The notes: generated by a model from the sequence alone, not told the origin. DNA of 64,000 bases from JADKIH01 sp031417555 (GCA_031417555.1 JANOVV010000046.1:1-64000); one strand, 5' to 3'; counted from the stretch's first letter, positions 1 through 9,069 are shown. Numbers and translations: made by a program.

Positions 1-310
1 CAGCTGGCGGTACCTTTGAGTTTTAAGAATCTGTTTTGTAATTTATTCCAATAGAAAATTAGTTACCTCTCACAAGTTGGTTCGGCGGCAAGTGAACGGC
101 ACTCCCAATCCAAATTCAATGTCAACCGCCAGCTGGCGGTACCTTTGAGTTTTAAGAATCTGTTTTGTAATTTATTCCAATAGAAAATTAGTTACCTCTC
201 ACAAGCTGGTTCGGCGTCAATTGGACAGCACTCCAAACCCAAATTCAATGTCAACCGCCAGCTGGCGGAACTTTTGAGTTTTAAGAATCTGTTTTGTAAT
301 TTATTCTAAA
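1..310. repeat. 129-bp tandem repeat array, about 2.4 copies
   Basis: Units start at 1, 130 and 259, so the period is exactly 129 bp; the third unit is cut short near 310. Units differ by a few substitutions. Each unit boundary carries the perfect 14-bp palindrome CCGCCAGCTGGCGG (126-139 and 255-268). Part of the unit (GGCGGCAAGTG, then ATGTCAAC, then the palindrome) matches the right half of the palindromic elements at 13471 and 15493, so this array probably belongs to the same repeat family. It may extend beyond the left window edge. No coding potential was seen. Confidence 0.9.
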
Positions 311-473
311 GTTTAATCAGTAATATAAATTTGATGATAATCAACAGTCTTTTATGTTGTAGTCTTAAAATAGAATTTATTAGCCTAACGTATATGCGAT
401 AGCTATCAAGATTAATTCTAGACTCTTGATTCTTGGTTCTTGATATATCCATCTCCCCTAACCAACAAACCTA
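311..473. other. Non-coding gap with dispersed repeat fragments
   Basis: No gene was found here. Positions 381-416 hold a motif (TAGCCTAACGTATATGCGAT followed by AGCTATC) that recurs in diverged form at 18635-18670. Positions 421-446 hold degenerate TTCTTGA heptamers like those at 54736-54763. The region lies just downstream of hldD on the minus strand, but I do not see a convincing terminator hairpin. Confidence 0.6.
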
Positions 474-1439
474 TTAATAGAAAAGCCCAGTATTCAAATA
501 CCCCCCAACATAATCCGCAACACCTTCTTCTAAAGTATAAAAAGGTTTAGCGTAGCCAATACTCCGCAATTTATTCATATTTGCTTCTGTAAAATATTGG
601 TATTTGTCTCTGATGTCAATAGGTGTATCTATGAATTCTATTTTTTCCGGTTTGTGAATAGCCTTAAAAGTATTTTTTACCAGATCAAGGAATGTTCTGG
701 CTTGTCCGGAGCCAAGGTTGTAAATACCGGAATCTTTTCTGTGTTTCATAAGAAACATGCAAACATCAACAACATCTTTAACATAAATGAAATCCCGTAA
801 TTGTTCGCCGTCTTTATAGGATGGATTATGAGAACGGAAAAGTTTCATAGTTCCATTTTTTTCAATCTGATTGTAGGCATGAAAAATTACAGAAGCCATT
901 CTGCTTTTATGGTATTCATTAGGACCGTATACATTAAAAAATTTGAGTCCGGCCCAGAAATAAGGAGAGCGATCTTGTTTTAAAGCCCATTTGTCAAATT
1001 CGTTTTTTGAAATGCCGTAAGGATTAAGTGGCTGTAGTTTGGGTATGATTGAATGATCATCTTCATAACCGAATGAGCCATCGCCATAGGTAGCAGCAGA
1101 AGATGCATAAACGAGAGGTAGTCCGTATTCAACACAGATGTTCCAAACATCTTTAGTAAAATTAAGATTTAGCTCATCGAAGATTGCCTTATTAAATTCA
1201 GTAGTATCAGTCCTGGCGCCGATATGAAAAACAAATTGAACGAAGCGTTGATTGTTTTTGAGCCATTCGGTGAAATTTTTCCGTTCAATGCATTGAGTAA
1301 ATAGTTTTCCCGAATAATTATTTACTTTTTCAGGGTGAGAGAAATCATCAACGAGGATAAGGTCATTAAATCCTTCTTCATTGAGTTTTTTAATGAGGCA
1401 ACTGCCAATAAATCCTGCCGCGCCGGTGATGATTATCAT
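474..1439 (-). CDS. hldD: ADP-L-glycero-D-manno-heptose 6-epimerase
   Basis: This short-chain dehydrogenase-type epimerase converts ADP-D-glycero-D-manno-heptose to ADP-L-glycero-D-manno-heptose, the precursor of the lipopolysaccharide inner core; it is cytoplasmic. At 321 aa it has the family length. The NAD(P)-binding motif TGAAGFIG is at residues 5-12 and the catalytic Tyr141/Lys145 pair is in PYGISK. The HldD signatures GARTDTTE (74-81), YGDG and YGPNEYHKSRMASV separate it from other SDR epimerases. The other heptose genes are not in the window. The gene is followed by non-coding repeats. Family identity is confident; the sugar itself is inferred from the family. Confidence 0.93.
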   Translation of the reverse strand: MIIITGAAGFIGSCLIKKLNEEGFNDLILVDDFSHPEKVNNYSGKLFTQCIERKNFTEWLKNNQRFVQFVFHIGARTDTTEFNKAIFDELNLNFTKDVWNICVEYGLPLVYASSAATYGDGSFGYEDDHSIIPKLQPLNPYGISKNEFDKWALKQDRSPYFWAGLKFFNVYGPNEYHKSRMASVIFHAYNQIEKNGTMKLFRSHNPSYKDGEQLRDFIYVKDVVDVCMFLMKHRKDSGIYNLGSGQARTFLDLVKNTFKAIHKPEKIEFIDTPIDIRDKYQYFTEANMNKLRSIGYAKPFYTLEEGVADYVGGYLNTGLFY

Positions 1440-1471
1440 GATATTTAATTTACGTCAAAGTAATTGAAAAG

Positions 1472-1479
1472 CGAATATA
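1472..1479 (-). promoter_or_regulatory. Possible -7 box for hldD
   Basis: Read on the minus strand this is TATATTCG, a one-base variant of the Bacteroidota -7 consensus TAnnTTTG. It lies about 33 nt before the hldD start. No matching -33 TTTG is present at the usual spacing. Confidence 0.4.
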
Positions 1480-1487
1480 CGGGCAAA

Positions 1488-3413
1488 TTAAATATGTTTG
1501 CATACAATTGTACGGTTCTTAAGCTTATAAACTTTATTTCTGAACTCTAGCCAGTCTTTATATTTATCGGGGGAGATTATTTTTTTATATAATTTAAAAT
1601 TATCAATCAAAACATAACTTTCTTTGTCTTTATCATAATTGAGAGTATAATTATATTCGCCGAAATCGCAGGTAACTATTTCTTTTTTATCCAGAGATTC
1701 AGGTAAATAACCGGGAGGTATATGAAATGTAATTTGATTGTTTTCTTCAGCTTCAGGATATAGTTCAACCGGAAAATGACGATCGTTTTCAGAAGGGAAA
1801 TCATTGATCAAGCCGGATAAAATTTTGGGGTGAATAAAAATACGGCTTCCTGAAACTCCTATTAATGATGCACTTTCCAATTCGAGTTCAATTTCTGTAA
1901 ATGCAGTATCTTTTTCTGAATTAATAAAATTTATTGATTTAAATTTAAAATCTGTAATAATTATTTGGTTTCGCAGCCAGTCTTCTTTTTCTTTATTCGA
2001 AGCGTTGAATTGAACAGACCTGGTATCATCCTGCATTTCTCCTGATTGTTTTAGTGTTAACTTGCAAATACTATTACCATTTTCGGAAAAAAGAATGTCA
2101 CCTGACAAATCGGACTTGTTTGTTTTTAAATTGTAAGAAGGGGTATAAATCAGTTTACTATTGTTTTCTATTATTTGTAAGCAATATCTATCTGAGGTAA
2201 AACTTCCTAAATAGTTAAATGGGATATTTTGGCTTGTACATTCAAGCCAGATAGTGTCTTTTTCAAGCGGTACTGAAAGAATTACATGATTAAAATAATT
2301 ATAAGGAGTTTTAGGATTTAAATATTCTTTTGTATCCCCTGCTTGAATTAATAGGGGATAAGATTTAATGTCTGCTGCGAGTAAAACGGCCTTCATATAA
2401 TTAACGAGCGCTTTACAATCACCATATTTATTTTTATAAACATAGTTTGCATCAAATGATTGCCAGCCTCCGATTCCTTTTTGAATACTTACATAGCGGG
2501 TTTGTGATTGTACCCAATGATATAATTTTTTGATTTTATCATAAACATTTTTTTCGCCGACAATAGTTGACTGAATTTCTTTTACTGCATCTTCATTGAG
2601 TACATCTGACCCTTTATTTAGATAATAATAAAAATTTCCAAAGTCTCTCCATGAGCTAAAACTTCCTTTTGTTTTGTCAATTTTAAACTCTTCTAAATAA
2701 TAAATGACAGCAGGATAAATTACCAGAGAATCAGGAATATAATATTCTTTTGGTAAAGCAAGAAAGTTATTTATTTCCCATTTATATGAGGTTTCATTTT
2801 GTTTAGAAGTAATATCTTTAATTGATAAATTAAAATCTTTATACAAAAGTTTCAATGAGTTGTCTATGTCAACAGTTAATGTTGCATTTTCTATTGATGT
2901 TCTCGGACTGTTTACTGCATACCAAACGGGAGGAGTGATATAGCCATCAATTTTTGTTTTATATGAATATATAATTGTATAAGGATAACTATTATTTGAT
3001 ATATCTAATACTTTAAAACGTAAATCGTCATATAATGATGATCTGTCTGTTCCTGAATAATCACGAATTTCGTCTTTCTTTATTTTTCGAACAAAGGATC
3101 CTTCTGCATTAAATAATTCAATTTCAATTTGTGAAATATCTGAAAAGGAAGTGTATGGAAAAAATAAAGTAGAAGAATTTTGGCCTCGGCTATTCAGTAT
3201 AGTAATAGCAACCTTTTCATCAAAAATAAGATCGGATATGTTGTTAACTTCTACATGAGTTTTTTTATTTCTTATTACAACATCTGCATCTTTAAGCAAA
3301 GAGGGATCAATATTATTAATGTTATATTCTATATGGTCTGAGTTGCCAGCAAAAGAAAATTGATTGAAAATAAGACACATTAAATAAACGAAGTGTTTAT
3401 TGAACCCCATCAT
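1488..3413 (-). CDS. Exported DUF3857/transglutaminase-like protein
   Basis: This 641-aa protein starts with a hydrophobic signal-like segment (about residues 7-22). A DUF3857-type beta-rich domain covers roughly 50-220, followed by a transglutaminase-like fold with Cys333 in KYGDCKAL and His376 in FNHVIL. The third triad position is Glu391 in WLECTSQ, where papain-like folds usually carry Asp. A beta-rich tail follows to 641. The start overlaps the stop of the upstream homologue by 4 bp (ATGA, 3410-3413), which suggests translational coupling. The family is common in Bacteroidota, but substrates are generally unknown. Peptide or amide bond chemistry in the periplasm is an inference from the fold only. 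Confidence 0.8.
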   Translation of the reverse strand: MMGFNKHFVYLMCLIFNQFSFAGNSDHIEYNINNIDPSLLKDADVVIRNKKTHVEVNNISDLIFDEKVAITILNSRGQNSSTLFFPYTSFSDISQIEIELFNAEGSFVRKIKKDEIRDYSGTDRSSLYDDLRFKVLDISNNSYPYTIIYSYKTKIDGYITPPVWYAVNSPRTSIENATLTVDIDNSLKLLYKDFNLSIKDITSKQNETSYKWEINNFLALPKEYYIPDSLVIYPAVIYYLEEFKIDKTKGSFSSWRDFGNFYYYLNKGSDVLNEDAVKEIQSTIVGEKNVYDKIKKLYHWVQSQTRYVSIQKGIGGWQSFDANYVYKNKYGDCKALVNYMKAVLLAADIKSYPLLIQAGDTKEYLNPKTPYNYFNHVILSVPLEKDTIWLECTSQNIPFNYLGSFTSDRYCLQIIENNSKLIYTPSYNLKTNKSDLSGDILFSENGNSICKLTLKQSGEMQDDTRSVQFNASNKEKEDWLRNQIIITDFKFKSINFINSEKDTAFTEIELELESASLIGVSGSRIFIHPKILSGLINDFPSENDRHFPVELYPEAEENNQITFHIPPGYLPESLDKKEIVTCDFGEYNYTLNYDKDKESYVLIDNFKLYKKIISPDKYKDWLEFRNKVYKLKNRTIVCKHI

Positions 3414-5383
3414 TCTTTATTTATCACAATTTGTTCTGAAAATTTTTTAGAAATTGCAGCAAAAAAGTCACGTACTTCTGTATATTCTTCTACCGGAAAA
3501 AATAATTTATTTATTGTTAAAACACTCTTAAGCTGTATTTGGTCATCTGTAGAAGTGGTTATAAAGGTAAAAGAAGCAGCGCTGTCAGGCAATGTTACTT
3601 TAATACTTTTAGGTATTTCATTTATTTTATATCCAGAAGGTATTTTTAAATTAAAGGTTGATATATCGTTTATAGGAAATATAAATTCAACAGGATTTTC
3701 CCGGATTTCATCGTTGAATGGATTTGTATGTAAATCAGCGTTTATATAGGATGTTAGGTAAATAAATTTATCAGATGAAATAACGGAAGATGAAATATTT
3801 GATTTGATTATTAGATTGTTGTTTAAAGAGTCTAAATTCTGAACGGTTATTGAATCTGATTTGATGTTTATTTTTTTTTCATCTATAAAATCACTAAAAA
3901 ATTCTTTCAATCCTCTTTGGATTATACTTTTCCTCCCGTGAAGTGCCGAATGGTTATTACATGAATAGACGTACTTGCCCTTGATGTTGTCATCTTTATC
4001 TAAAGTCAATAAGAAATTTTGAGAGCTTTTTGAAACTGATACATTATTAATTTGTATCCATTCGAAATTTTTATCATATAAGATATACCCTTGAATATTT
4101 ATATTTAATTCATTTTGCAACGACATGGGTTTAAGCGGATCAATAGCATCAAGTATATATTCTTCATTATCGGTTTTTATTCTTACAACTGTATGATTAA
4201 ATTGTTTTAAAAAAGTATAAGCTCTTTGCACTTCCCCTTTATCTCGGGTACATATCATTACCGGATCAGCTTTTAAGCCGGCAGAACGTAACATGCATAA
4301 TAAAATTGAATTGATTTCCGAACTATTGCCTGTTTTATTTTTAAAAGCAGTTCTCAAATTATCCATATAAATTGAATAGTTTTCGTTCCATGCAAAATTA
4401 TTTTTTACATAATTGTATAAGGTTGTAATTTTTTCTTTTTCATTAGTAATACCATTTAATAGTTGTTGTGTTAATTCTTTGGTGAAATTAAATGAATGAA
4501 ACTGGTTTTCATACCACTCGGTTTCATTTAAATATTCACCAAATTTTTTCCAATCTTTAAGTACTGTTTTATGAACTCTTTCAGGAATATTTATTGCATT
4601 GAGTTGAAAATTAAATCTGGCATAGTCAGCAGAACGAATGGAAAATGGCTCAGAATGTAAAGCTTTGACATCTTTCATTAGGTAACTTGTAATATCTACA
4701 TTAATGCGATTTGTAGACATTGAATTCATAGTTCCAAGTATTAAGAAGGTATTGTCACGTTGTATTTCCTGAATCCCGACTTTTCCGTTTGCCATAATTG
4801 AATAATTGAAAACATCAGGAATATAGGTTCGATATTCGCAAACAACTGTCGGAATAGAATTTTGGAAATTCCATTCATTAAGAAAATAGAAATCGTCAGA
4901 CATTATTTTATAGTAGTATTCTATAATACTTCCTTCTTGCAAGTCGGGGAAAGCGAATTTTTTCCTGTGATAAAAACCATTTACATCCTCATCCAGAATT
5001 AAATCTTTGCTTACGATAGATTCTTGTATTTTTCCTCCGTCGGTAGTATTAATGGTATGGGCTTTAAAATCAATAAACCGATCAGTATTATTTTTAGCGT
5101 AGTATGGAATTCCGACGTCTCCATAATCAAATCCGGATTTATCTAGAATTTTTATTCTAATAAGACATTCATAAACAGTTTTCAATTCGTTATTAATTAC
5201 TTCAAAAAAAACTGAACCAAATTTGACTAGAATAACAGCTGAAGCGGAACTGTCCATTTTATATACCTTCATTTCTAATTCTTCTTTAGAAAATTTTCCC
5301 CATTCTGCCGGGTCCTTTCCAATTTTAGCAATTGAAATAAAATAAAATAGAATAAATAATAAAAATAAAAAAGTTGTTTTCAT
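3410..5383 (-). CDS. Exported DUF3857/transglutaminase-like protein with Ser at the Cys position
   Basis: This 657-aa paralogue of the downstream gene has a signal peptide (residues 1-19), a DUF3857-like region (about 40-260), a transglutaminase-like domain (about 300-420) and a C-terminal beta-rich domain. Related proteins usually read GNCAEIN at the nucleophile; here the sequence is GNSSEIN, so Ser354 replaces the catalytic Cys (codon AGT confirmed on the reverse complement). His397 (FNHTVV) and Asp412 (LDAID) remain. The protein may be catalytically dead or a binding partner for the intact enzyme encoded next to it. It is the first gene of the pair. Confidence 0.8.
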   Translation of the reverse strand: MKTTFLFLLFILFYFISIAKIGKDPAEWGKFSKEELEMKVYKMDSSASAVILVKFGSVFFEVINNELKTVYECLIRIKILDKSGFDYGDVGIPYYAKNNTDRFIDFKAHTINTTDGGKIQESIVSKDLILDEDVNGFYHRKKFAFPDLQEGSIIEYYYKIMSDDFYFLNEWNFQNSIPTVVCEYRTYIPDVFNYSIMANGKVGIQEIQRDNTFLILGTMNSMSTNRINVDITSYLMKDVKALHSEPFSIRSADYARFNFQLNAINIPERVHKTVLKDWKKFGEYLNETEWYENQFHSFNFTKELTQQLLNGITNEKEKITTLYNYVKNNFAWNENYSIYMDNLRTAFKNKTGNSSEINSILLCMLRSAGLKADPVMICTRDKGEVQRAYTFLKQFNHTVVRIKTDNEEYILDAIDPLKPMSLQNELNINIQGYILYDKNFEWIQINNVSVSKSSQNFLLTLDKDDNIKGKYVYSCNNHSALHGRKSIIQRGLKEFFSDFIDEKKINIKSDSITVQNLDSLNNNLIIKSNISSSVISSDKFIYLTSYINADLHTNPFNDEIRENPVEFIFPINDISTFNLKIPSGYKINEIPKSIKVTLPDSAASFTFITTSTDDQIQLKSVLTINKLFFPVEEYTEVRDFFAAISKKFSEQIVINKE

Positions 5384-5476
5384 ACTAAAGTTTTACCAAA
5401 AGAATAGAAATTAATTCATTTATCAAAATATTATGAAATTAATTCTTAAAATTTTGAAGTACAGTTACTACAAAAT

Positions 5477-6352
5477 TCAAATCACAAATAAATTCCTATT
5501 TTGTTCGGCAATTGCAGTTGAATTCTCACTATCGAAAAATTTTAAAATGGCTTTTTTCCCGATTTCGCCAATATCGATCGAAAAATTATTTACATAGAGA
5601 TGAATGTGTTTATTTCGTACTTCTTCACTCATCTCCTGAGCATGTTTCTCTACATATTTATAACTCTCCTCCGGATTGGCAAAAGCGAATTCAACGCTTT
5701 TTTTTATTAAATCGTTTACATCTCTTTTAATAGTCTCATCAAGATTTCTTTTTATTGCAATTCCACCCAATGGTATCGGCTGCCCTGTTTTGTTTTCCCA
5801 TAATTCGCCAAGGTCACTGATTTTTTTCAATCCTTTTGATTGATAAGTAAAACGATTTTCATGTATAATTACACCTGCATCCACTTCACCTTCTAATACA
5901 GATCTTTCAATATCAGAAAAAATTATTTCTCTTACATCTCTTAATTCAGGATAAAACATTTTAAAAAGAAAATATGCGGTGGTATTTTTTCCCGGAATCG
6001 CTACTGTTCTTATTTCTTTCTGAGGATTAGAAAATTCTTTTTTAGAAATTAATAATGGCCCGACTCCAATTCCAAGCGCACAGCCTGCCGTTAATAATTC
6101 ATAAGTGTCTCTTATTCTTGAGTAAACTCCAAAACTAATTTTAGTAATGTCCAATTCACCATTAATCGCCTGCTGATTTAATTTTTCAATATCTGAAAGT
6201 TTAGCTTCAAATGATAATCCGCGTGTATCAATTTTTCCATTTACTAATGCATCAAACATAAAAGTATCATTCGGGCATGGCGAAAAACCCAGCGTGAGAA
6301 CTTTTGAAGGTTCCCTAAAATCAGTCGATTGTTTTTTTTCGGATTCTTTCAC
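5477..6352 (-). CDS. mqnD: 1,4-dihydroxy-6-naphthoate synthase
   Basis: MqnD acts in the futalosine route to menaquinone, converting cyclic dehypoxanthine futalosine to 1,4-dihydroxy-6-naphthoate in the cytoplasm. The 291-aa protein has the periplasmic-binding-protein-like fold of the family. It shows the N-terminal motif SPCPNDTF (24-31) and the VIIHENRFTY motif (161-170) with the conserved His164. About 15 residues precede the usual family start. Its start overlaps the end of mqnB by 4 bp (6349-6352), so both are probably made from one transcript. mqnA, mqnC and mqnE are not in the window. Confidence 0.92.
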   Translation of the reverse strand: MKESEKKQSTDFREPSKVLTLGFSPCPNDTFMFDALVNGKIDTRGLSFEAKLSDIEKLNQQAINGELDITKISFGVYSRIRDTYELLTAGCALGIGVGPLLISKKEFSNPQKEIRTVAIPGKNTTAYFLFKMFYPELRDVREIIFSDIERSVLEGEVDAGVIIHENRFTYQSKGLKKISDLGELWENKTGQPIPLGGIAIKRNLDETIKRDVNDLIKKSVEFAFANPEESYKYVEKHAQEMSEEVRNKHIHLYVNNFSIDIGEIGKKAILKFFDSENSTAIAEQNRNLFVI

Positions 6353-6966
6353 AAAGAGGAAATAACTTTTGTTAAAGTATTATTCAGATTTTCAATGGCA
6401 AGTGGAATATTCCAAGATTCCCTGTTTCTCTTTTCTATATAATTTGAAATGCTTCGTAATTGTAAAGATGGAATATTTTCATTTTCGCAAACAAAGAAAA
6501 AAGAAGCACCCTCCATCGTTTCAATGTGTGGTTGAAATCTATTCACTACGATTTTAATTGTCGGATCGTTACCATGAATGGTGTTTACAGTAATACTTCT
6601 GACTTCTCTTAAAATGCTCATCGAAACCGCATTTAATAAAAATGTGTTCTTAAAATAATTTTTTCCCTGAAGACCAATTTGATCCAATGATAAAAAATCA
6701 TTTCCATCTTCTGCTCCAAGTTCTGAAAAAATGTCTTCCTTAACGGATACAACTTCACCAATTTGTATGGAACGATCGAAACTTCCGGCAATTCCACAGT
6801 TAATTGCCAGATCGTAATGATTATTCTTTAATTGTCCGGTTAACGAATAAGCCGTAGCAACCATTCCAACTCCTGTAATAAGGAAATCTAACTCATGGTT
6901 TATTGATTTTATGCCATTTAGAAGAGAAATTTCCTCTTTTGTCGCAGCCGTAATTAAAATTTTCAT
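6349..6966 (-). CDS. mqnB: Futalosine hydrolase
   Basis: MqnB removes hypoxanthine from futalosine in the alternative menaquinone pathway. The 205-aa protein has the nucleoside phosphorylase/hydrolase fold: GVGMVATAY near residues 32-40, the NCGIAGSF loop, the ETMEGASFFFVC motif that binds the ribose, and the C-terminal LRSISNYIEKRNRESW. Adjacency to mqnD supports futalosine hydrolase over MTA/SAH nucleosidase. The start codon lies only 5 nt after a -7 box at 6972-6979, so the transcript may be nearly leaderless. Confidence 0.9.
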   Translation of the reverse strand: MKILITAATKEEISLLNGIKSINHELDFLITGVGMVATAYSLTGQLKNNHYDLAINCGIAGSFDRSIQIGEVVSVKEDIFSELGAEDGNDFLSLDQIGLQGKNYFKNTFLLNAVSMSILREVRSITVNTIHGNDPTIKIVVNRFQPHIETMEGASFFFVCENENIPSLQLRSISNYIEKRNRESWNIPLAIENLNNTLTKVISSL

Positions 6967-6971
6967 GGCTT

Positions 6972-6979
6972 CAAAGATA
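6972..6979 (-). promoter_or_regulatory. -7 box for mqnB-mqnD
   Basis: The minus strand reads TATCTTTG, an exact match to the Bacteroidota TAnnTTTG consensus. The mqnB ATG begins 5 nt downstream, about where transcription would start. No -33 TTTG is at the expected spacing. Confidence 0.6.
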
Positions 6980-7007
6980 ACTCTTAACCTTAGATTCTTT
7001 AAACGAT

Positions 7008-7015
7008 TATCTTTG
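7008..7015 (+). promoter_or_regulatory. -7 box for the QueD-like gene
   Basis: TATCTTTG is an exact TAnnTTTG match, 40 nt before the ATG at 7056 and divergent from the mqnB promoter 29 bp away. It also lies upstream of the alternative TTG start at 7035. Confidence 0.55.
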
Positions 7016-7055
7016 TCTGCAAATCGATCGGTTTTTGATCGTTAATAATCTTAAG

Positions 7056-7466
7056 ATGATATATATTACCCGCAGGGAAACGTTTAGTGCTGCTCACCGC
7101 CTGGCCAGAAAAGATTGGAGTAATGAGAAAAATAACGAAGTTTTTGGGAAATGCGCGAATCCGAACTGGCACGGACATAATTACATACTTTGGGTAACTG
7201 TAAAAGGTGAAGTAAATCAGGAAACTGGATTTGTCACCAACCTTTCTGACGTAAGCAATGTTTTAAAGCAATTCGTGCTCGACAAGGTCGATCATAAAAA
7301 CCTTAATGAAGACGTAGATTTTATGAAAGACAAACTAAGTTCTACAGAAACACTTGCCATTGAAATCTGGAATCAAATTGAAAAGCCAATGAAGAAACTC
7401 GGCTGTGTTTTGCATTGCATTAAAATTCAGGAAACAGAAAAAAATTATGTTGAATATTTTGGGTGA
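7056..7466 (+). CDS. 6-pyruvoyl-tetrahydropterin / 6-carboxytetrahydropterin synthase family protein
   Basis: This T-fold enzyme acts on 7,8-dihydroneopterin triphosphate, giving 6-pyruvoyl-tetrahydropterin or, as QueD, 6-carboxytetrahydropterin for queuosine. From the ATG at 7056 it has 136 aa. The zinc ligands are His14 (SAAH), His39 and His41 (WHGH), and the candidate catalytic residue is Cys33. An in-frame TTG at 7035 would add seven residues, but the family normally begins at MIYITRRE, so I chose the ATG. FolE, which makes the substrate, is the next gene, and this supports a shared pterin route. Which product is made cannot be read from the sequence. Confidence 0.85.
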   Translation: MIYITRRETFSAAHRLARKDWSNEKNNEVFGKCANPNWHGHNYILWVTVKGEVNQETGFVTNLSDVSNVLKQFVLDKVDHKNLNEDVDFMKDKLSSTETLAIEIWNQIEKPMKKLGCVLHCIKIQETEKNYVEYFG

Positions 7467-7568
7467 TAAATTTCTTCTTAAGATTATATTATCATATTAT
7501 TTCAGACTTAATTATAATAATCGATTTCTCAAACCGTTATTTGTAAAGTAGTAAACTCCAAACTAAAT

Positions 7569-8204
7569 ATGTCTATCGACAAAAATATGATGAATGAAAA
7601 TGAAATGGATGGATACGAGAAGATTGATCAATACAATCCTGAACGGATAAAAAAATTATCATCCAATTATAAATCAATTATTACCGAATTAGGCGAAGAT
7701 GTTAATCGTGAAGGGATATTAAAAACTCCTGAACGTGCAGCAAAAGCTATTCAGTATCTTACTCATGGTTACGATTTAGATCCGGAAGAAATATTGAAAT
7801 CAGCTTTATTCCGTGACGAATACAGACAGATGGTAATAATAAAGGATATTGAAATTTATTCGATGTGCGAACATCACTTATTGCCATTTTTCGGGAAAGC
7901 TCATATTGCTTATATTCCTAACGGATGTATTGTCGGACTGAGTAAAATTCCAAGAGTTGTGGATGCTTATGCAAGGAGATTGCAAGTTCAGGAAAGACTT
8001 ACTACTGAAATCCGTGACTGCATTCAGCGAACACTCAATCCTTTAGGTGTTGCTGTGGTAATCGAAGCTAAACATCTTTGTATGTTGATGCGCGGTATTC
8101 AAAAGCAAAATTCTGTGGCTACTACCTCTGCATTTACCGGAGAATTCGAGCATGAGAAAACAAGATCTGAATTCATCCGGCTAATATCTGCCAAACTTTC
8201 ATGA
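7569..8204 (+). CDS. folE: GTP cyclohydrolase I
   Basis: FolE converts GTP to 7,8-dihydroneopterin triphosphate, the first step of folate, pterin and queuosine synthesis. At 211 aa it matches the family. The zinc ligands are Cys100 and His103 in SMCEHHLLPFFGKAHIAYIP, plus Cys171 in KHLCMLMRGIQK. The substrate-handling EGILKTPERAAKA motif is at 48-60, and SAFTGEF closes the domain. It follows the QueD-like gene, which uses its product. The first 20 or so residues are poorly conserved, so a downstream Met could be the true start. Confidence 0.95.
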   Translation: MSIDKNMMNENEMDGYEKIDQYNPERIKKLSSNYKSIITELGEDVNREGILKTPERAAKAIQYLTHGYDLDPEEILKSALFRDEYRQMVIIKDIEIYSMCEHHLLPFFGKAHIAYIPNGCIVGLSKIPRVVDAYARRLQVQERLTTEIRDCIQRTLNPLGVAVVIEAKHLCMLMRGIQKQNSVATTSAFTGEFEHEKTRSEFIRLISAKLS

Positions 8205-8282
8205 AAATTATAAAGGCAGGATTTTTGAATAATTCGGAAATAATTAACAAAAAAACAACATCTTAAATCAATAATAAAACAA

Positions 8283-8290
8283 TAAATTTG
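8283..8290 (+). promoter_or_regulatory. -7 box for the BI-1-like gene
   Basis: TAAATTTG fits TAnnTTTG and lies 23 nt before the ATG at 8314. The AT-rich context makes a chance match possible. Confidence 0.4.
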
Positions 8291-8313
8291 TTCTAAATAA
8301 GTTAATAAAAACT

Positions 8314-9048
8314 ATGGAAAATAATAAATGGGGTTTTAATCAAATCCAGCAAACGGGTGTTTCAGATCAACCGGTTGCAAAAACTTTTATGGCAAGTGTA
8401 TTCTCCTGGATGGGAATTGCATTAGCGATATCTGCAGTAACAGCTTATGTGTTTGGTACAGATGCATCTTATATGAGCTATTTAATTAATGTACAGAGCG
8501 GTGGTCTATCAGGCTTAGGATATGCTGTGATGTTTGCTCCTCTGGGCTTTGTTCTGCTAATGAGCCTTGGTTTTAACAAACTTTCAGCAACTGCTTTATC
8601 CGCTTTATTTCTTGTGTATTCAATTATCATGGGAATGAGTCTGAGTTTCATCTTTATGATGTATACAAGCAGCAGTATTTACAATGTCTTTTTTGCATCA
8701 GCTGCCATGTTCGGAATTATGGGAATTGTTGGCTATACAACTAAAACAGATCTGACTAAGATGGGAAACCTTCTATTTATGGCTCTTATCGGAATCGTAG
8801 TAGCAAGTCTTGTAAACCTATTTCTTAAAAGTAGCGGATTAAGTTATGCAATCAGTTTTATAGCGGTGATTGTATTTACCGGTTTAACTGCTTATGATGT
8901 ACAGAAACTAAAAAATATCGGATCAAGTGTAGAGTATGGTTCAGAAGCTGCAACAAAAATGTCAGTTCTTGGCGCTCTTACTTTGTATCTTGACTTTATC
9001 AATCTCTTCCTTGCATTACTTCGCTTATTCGGCAATAGAAGAAGTTGA
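8314..9048 (+). CDS. Bax inhibitor-1 / YccA family membrane protein
   Basis: This 244-aa integral inner-membrane protein has about seven hydrophobic segments from residue 25 to the C terminus. It shows typical family features: a hydrophilic N-terminal tail ahead of a TM1 that ends in a conserved Trp-containing stretch (FSWMGIALAISA), FTGLTAYDVQKLK between the last segments, and ALTLYLDFINLFLALLRLFG at the C terminus. Bacterial members (YbhL, YccA, YetJ) are pH-sensitive calcium leak channels or FtsH-interacting proteins. The role here is not known. It appears to be a single-gene unit ended by the hairpin at 9070. Confidence 0.88.
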   Translation: MENNKWGFNQIQQTGVSDQPVAKTFMASVFSWMGIALAISAVTAYVFGTDASYMSYLINVQSGGLSGLGYAVMFAPLGFVLLMSLGFNKLSATALSALFLVYSIIMGMSLSFIFMMYTSSSIYNVFFASAAMFGIMGIVGYTTKTDLTKMGNLLFMALIGIVVASLVNLFLKSSGLSYAISFIAVIVFTGLTAYDVQKLKNIGSSVEYGSEAATKMSVLGALTLYLDFINLFLALLRLFGNRRS

Positions 9049-9069
9049 AAAACAGAATAAAGATTTTTT

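Noticed and set aside
1..310. Possible CRISPR array
   Set aside because: The repeat unit is 129 bp, directly abutting and with no unique spacers; no cas genes are near.
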